This document shows, one piece after another, positions 61,826-64,000 of a stretch of DNA of 64,000 nt. This DNA is from Ferribacterium limneticum (GTDB taxonomy: Bacteria > Pseudomonadota > Gammaproteobacteria > Burkholderiales > Rhodocyclaceae), in NCBI RefSeq assembly GCF_020510625.1, contig NZ_CP075191.1:2394001-2458000 (forward strand), given 5' to 3'. The stretch's first letter is position 1; every line of letters starts with the position of its first letter. The position numbers and the translations under genes are program-made. Under the pieces are notes generated by a model. That model was not told the DNA's origin. It did no database searches and saw nothing but the letters and a program-made list of their open reading frames with translations.

Positions 61826-61994
61826 AGCAATATTCCTATTAAGGGTTGAACCTCCACCCGCCGGAAACGCCCGTCATTATTGAGTTTTGACGGACACCCT
61901 TAATCGGCGGATGTGTGGATTTTGGTCGCCTGCACCACGCAGGCAACCGTTTTTTCCAGCCATGATGACCGAGAAAAACCCAACGATTATAGCA
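61826..61994 (-). promoter_or_regulatory. rpsB promoter and structured leader
   Basis: An extended -10 box TGCTATAAT (complement of 61986-61994) would start transcription near 61979, giving a leader of about 155 nt. The leader contains a 10-bp hairpin (61924-61933 with 61939-61948, one mismatched-wobble position) and a second fold pairing CCGCCG with CGGCGG. In E. coli rpsB has an extended -10 promoter and a leader through which S2 represses its own synthesis. A similar role is inferred here. The first hairpin is followed on the plus strand by TTTTTT, so it could also stop antisense transcription. Confidence 0.5.
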
Positions 61995-62028
61995 GCACAC
62001 GGGACAACTAAAAAGCCCAAATGGCGGT

Positions 62029-62940
62029 TCAGTAGCCGTTCTGCTTCAAGGCCAGCAATTGCAGCATCCGTTCAAGGTAAGGCTGCCAGTCCGGCATCTG
62101 CAAACCAAAGTCGTTCTCCAGTCGGCTGCAGTCGAGTCGTGAATTGGCCGGACGGCGCGCCGGCGTCGGATATTCCGCCGTGGATATCGCCTGTATCGCC
62201 TCGGGCTTCAGGCGCAGATCAAAGCCGGGCGCCTGTCCGGCCAGCCCGACGATCGTCCGGGCAAACTCGCACCAACTGACCGGCCGGGCAGCCGCCAGGT
62301 GATACAGACGGTTTTCGCCCGGCTCAAGCAGTTTCCCCTGATGCAGCATGGCCAGCACAACGCCGGTCACCGTCGCGATCAGGGCGGCCGGGGTCGGTGA
62401 GCCGATCTGGTCGGCAACGACATTCAGACTTTCCTTTTCCCTAGCCAGACGCAGGATGGTCTTGACGAAGTTGCCGCCGCGCGCGCCGAATACCCAGCTG
62501 GTTCGAAAAATCAGCGACTTGCCGCCAGCGGCGCGAATCGCCTCTTCGCCAGCCAGCTTCGTCCGGCCATAGACACTCTGTGGCGCTGTCGGATCGGTTT
62601 CCAGATAGGGAGAAGTCTTGGTGCCGTCATAGACGTAGTCCGTCGAGTAATGGACCAGCAAGGCATCGAGCGACCTCGCTTCCTCAGCCAAAATACCGGG
62701 CGCTTCGGCATTGATGCGTTGCGCCAGTTCAATTTCGGATTCCGCCTTGTCGACTGCCGTGTAAGCCGTGGCATTGACGATGACGGAAGGGCGAACTTCG
62801 CGCACCACGGAACGAATCTGCTCGGGATCGGACAAATCGCACTGCGCCCGACCACAAGCCACGACCTCACCATGCGGCGCCAAAGAGCGCTGCAACTGCC
62901 AGCCGACCTGACCATCCTTACCGAGCAGAAGAATCTTCAT
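62029..62940 (-). CDS. rmlD: dTDP-4-dehydrorhamnose reductase
   Basis: A 303-residue short-chain dehydrogenase-type enzyme. NAD(P)-binding start MKILLLGKDGQVGWQL, NATAYTAVDKAE near 65, and catalytic Tyr/Lys in YGRTKLAGE near 125. It makes dTDP-L-rhamnose. Unusually, rmlA, rmlB and rmlC are not beside it; it stands between rpsB and map. Confidence 0.92.
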   Translation of the reverse strand: MKILLLGKDGQVGWQLQRSLAPHGEVVACGRAQCDLSDPEQIRSVVREVRPSVIVNATAYTAVDKAESEIELAQRINAEAPGILAEEARSLDALLVHYSTDYVYDGTKTSPYLETDPTAPQSVYGRTKLAGEEAIRAAGGKSLIFRTSWVFGARGGNFVKTILRLAREKESLNVVADQIGSPTPAALIATVTGVVLAMLHQGKLLEPGENRLYHLAAARPVSWCEFARTIVGLAGQAPGFDLRLKPEAIQAISTAEYPTPARRPANSRLDCSRLENDFGLQMPDWQPYLERMLQLLALKQNGY

Positions 62941-63054
62941 CGCAATACGAGCAAGTTGAAAACCTGTGCAGTATGCCATTTCCGCCGCGCCCTGCTTTGC
63001 GAAACAAGCCCCATCATTTATCCTTCTCCATCCCCAACGCACCATAGAAAAACC

Positions 63055-63855
63055 ATGAGCATCACCATCAAGACCCCGGAAGAAATCGAAAAAATGCGAG
63101 TTGCCGGGCGTCTCGCCGGAGAGGTTCTCGACTACATCGAACCCTTCGTCAAACCCGGCATCACAACCGACGAACTGGACAAGCTTTGCCATGACCTGAT
63201 GGTCAATGTCCAAGGTTGCATCCCCGCCCCGCTCAACTACGCCCCTTCCGGTTACGATCCTTACCCGAAATCGATCTGCACTTCGGTCAACCAGCAGGTC
63301 TGTCACGGCGTTCCGGGCGAGCGCGTGCTGAAGAGCGGCGATATCATCAATCTCGATATCACGACCATCAAGGACGAATATCACGGCGACACCAGCCGGA
63401 TGTTTATTGTTGGCGAAGGCTCGATCCAAGCCAAGCGCCTGTGCGAAATCACCTTCGAATGCATGTGGCTGGGCATCTCGGTCGTCAAGCCAGGCGCGTT
63501 CCTCGGCGACATCGGCGCCGTCATCCAGAAATACGCCGAAAAGAGTGGCTATTCGGTCGTTCGCGAGTTCTGCGGTCACGGCATCGGCAAGAAATTCCAC
63601 GAAGATCCGCAGGTGCTGCATTACGGCAAGCCGGCCACCGGCCCGAAACTGGAGCCGGGCATGATCTTCACCATCGAACCAATGATCAACGCCGGCAAGG
63701 CAGCAATCCGTGAAATGGCCGATGGCTGGACCATCGTGACCAAGGACCGCAGCCTGTCCGCGCAGTGGGAACATACGGTGTTGGTGACCGAGACCGGCTA
63801 CGAGGTGCTGACCCTCTCGGCCGGATGCCGCCCCAAGCCTGACTGGATCGGCTGA
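63055..63855 (+). CDS. map: Methionine aminopeptidase
   Basis: A 266-residue type I enzyme. Metal ligands are seen in [17 protein letters not shown] (two Asp), [12 protein letters not shown] (His), FTIEPM (Glu) and WEHTVLV (Glu). Removes the initiator Met. Divergent from rmlD; its stop overlaps the next ATG (TGATG). Confidence 0.96.
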   Translation: MSITIKTPEEIEKMRVAGRLAGEVLDYIEPFVKPGITTDELDKLCHDLMVNVQGCIPAPLNYAPSGYDPYPKSICTSVNQQVCHGVPGERVLKSGDIINLDITTIKDEYHGDTSRMFIVGEGSIQAKRLCEITFECMWLGISVVKPGAFLGDIGAVIQKYAEKSGYSVVREFCGHGIGKKFHEDPQVLHYGKPATGPKLEPGMIFTIEPMINAGKAAIREMADGWTIVTKDRSLSAQWEHTVLVTETGYEVLTLSAGCRPKPDWIG

Positions 63856-64000
63856 TGGCCTGCGACGTTGCCGCCCTGCGGGCCGAAGTCAAGGCCAACC
63901 AAAACCAGCTGCGACTGAATTACGAACAAAGCAACGATGCCCCGGCCTTGCTCAGGGAACGTTGCCAGCATGTCGATGCCGTCCTCGAAAAACTCTGGCA
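63855..64000 (+). CDS. glnD: Start of GlnD (PII uridylyltransferase), cut by window end
   Basis: The first 48 codons only, starting in a TGATG overlap with map. The visible sequence ([18 protein letters not shown], later [17 protein letters not shown]) is compatible with the helical N-terminus of GlnD, and map-glnD is a common betaproteobacterial pair. The identity rests largely on position. Confidence 0.6.
   Translation, partial: MACDVAALRAEVKANQNQLRLNYEQSNDAPALLRERCQHVDAVLEKLW

Overview
The window is a 64-kb piece of a high-GC proteobacterial chromosome. Gene content points to a betaproteobacterium, most likely of the Rhodocyclales (Dechloromonas/Azonexus-like). The reasons are the gene order rpsB-tsf-pyrH-frr-uppS-cdsA-dxr-rseP-bamA-skp-lpxD-fabZ-lpxA-lpxB-rnhB with map-glnD divergent to it, two PEP-CTERM surface proteins, and lactate/gluconeogenesis genes next to a fumarate reductase. 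The genus is inferred from gene content, not measured. No rRNA, tRNA or CRISPR array was seen.

Layout. 0-5.5 kb: a GlrK/lipoprotein/GlrR (QseE-QseG-QseF type) two-component operon. A BON-domain gene lies on one side and a bactofilin plus N-acyltransferase pair on the other; both flanking units have well-formed sigma-54 (-24/-12) promoters. The bactofilin promoter is preceded by two perfect TGTC-N10-GACA palindromes, the motif known for enterobacterial GlrR. 5.6-14.1 kb: ettA, a methyltransferase/rlhA/zinc-ribbon operon, a glycosyltransferase, OmpA-like, yaeQ and rhodanese genes. 14.2-15.9 kb: an AT-rich gene for an AIPR-family (abortive infection) protein with a nuclease-like N-terminus, the clearest accessory gene here. 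16.1-23.4 kb: HDOD protein, ylqF, molybdopterin genes moaD-moeA-mobB, an ATP-grasp-like protein and a YoaA/DinG helicase. 23.8-27.3 kb: frdCAB in the Wolinella-like order. 27.4-32.8 kb: two PEP-CTERM proteins, malonyl-CoA decarboxylase, a 2H phosphoesterase, and a cache-domain protein behind another sigma-54 promoter.

33.0-46.9 kb is a C3-metabolism block: ppsA with lldR upstream in the same direction, divergent lutACB (L-lactate oxidation), a large D-lactate dehydrogenase fusion, a universal stress protein, ppc and the PpsA regulator ppsR. Three copies of a TGGT-N3-ACCA palindrome between lldR and lutA are likely LldR operators. 47.1-61.8 kb is a minus-strand run for RNA modification, lipid A, outer-membrane assembly, isoprenoid, phospholipid and translation genes. 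62.0-64.0 kb: rmlD, map and the first codons of glnD.

Repeats: a roughly 520-bp foldback element with 49-bp terminal inverted repeats lies between lutB and the D-lactate dehydrogenase. Two REP-like palindromic clusters lie at 21.4 and 47.0 kb; the second is interrupted by a segment sharing a 20-bp motif with the foldback element. A perfect GC-rich palindrome sits in frame inside ppc. The most distinctive biology is the GlrR/sigma-54 circuit apparently wired to its own neighbours, a bactofilin and a BON protein.
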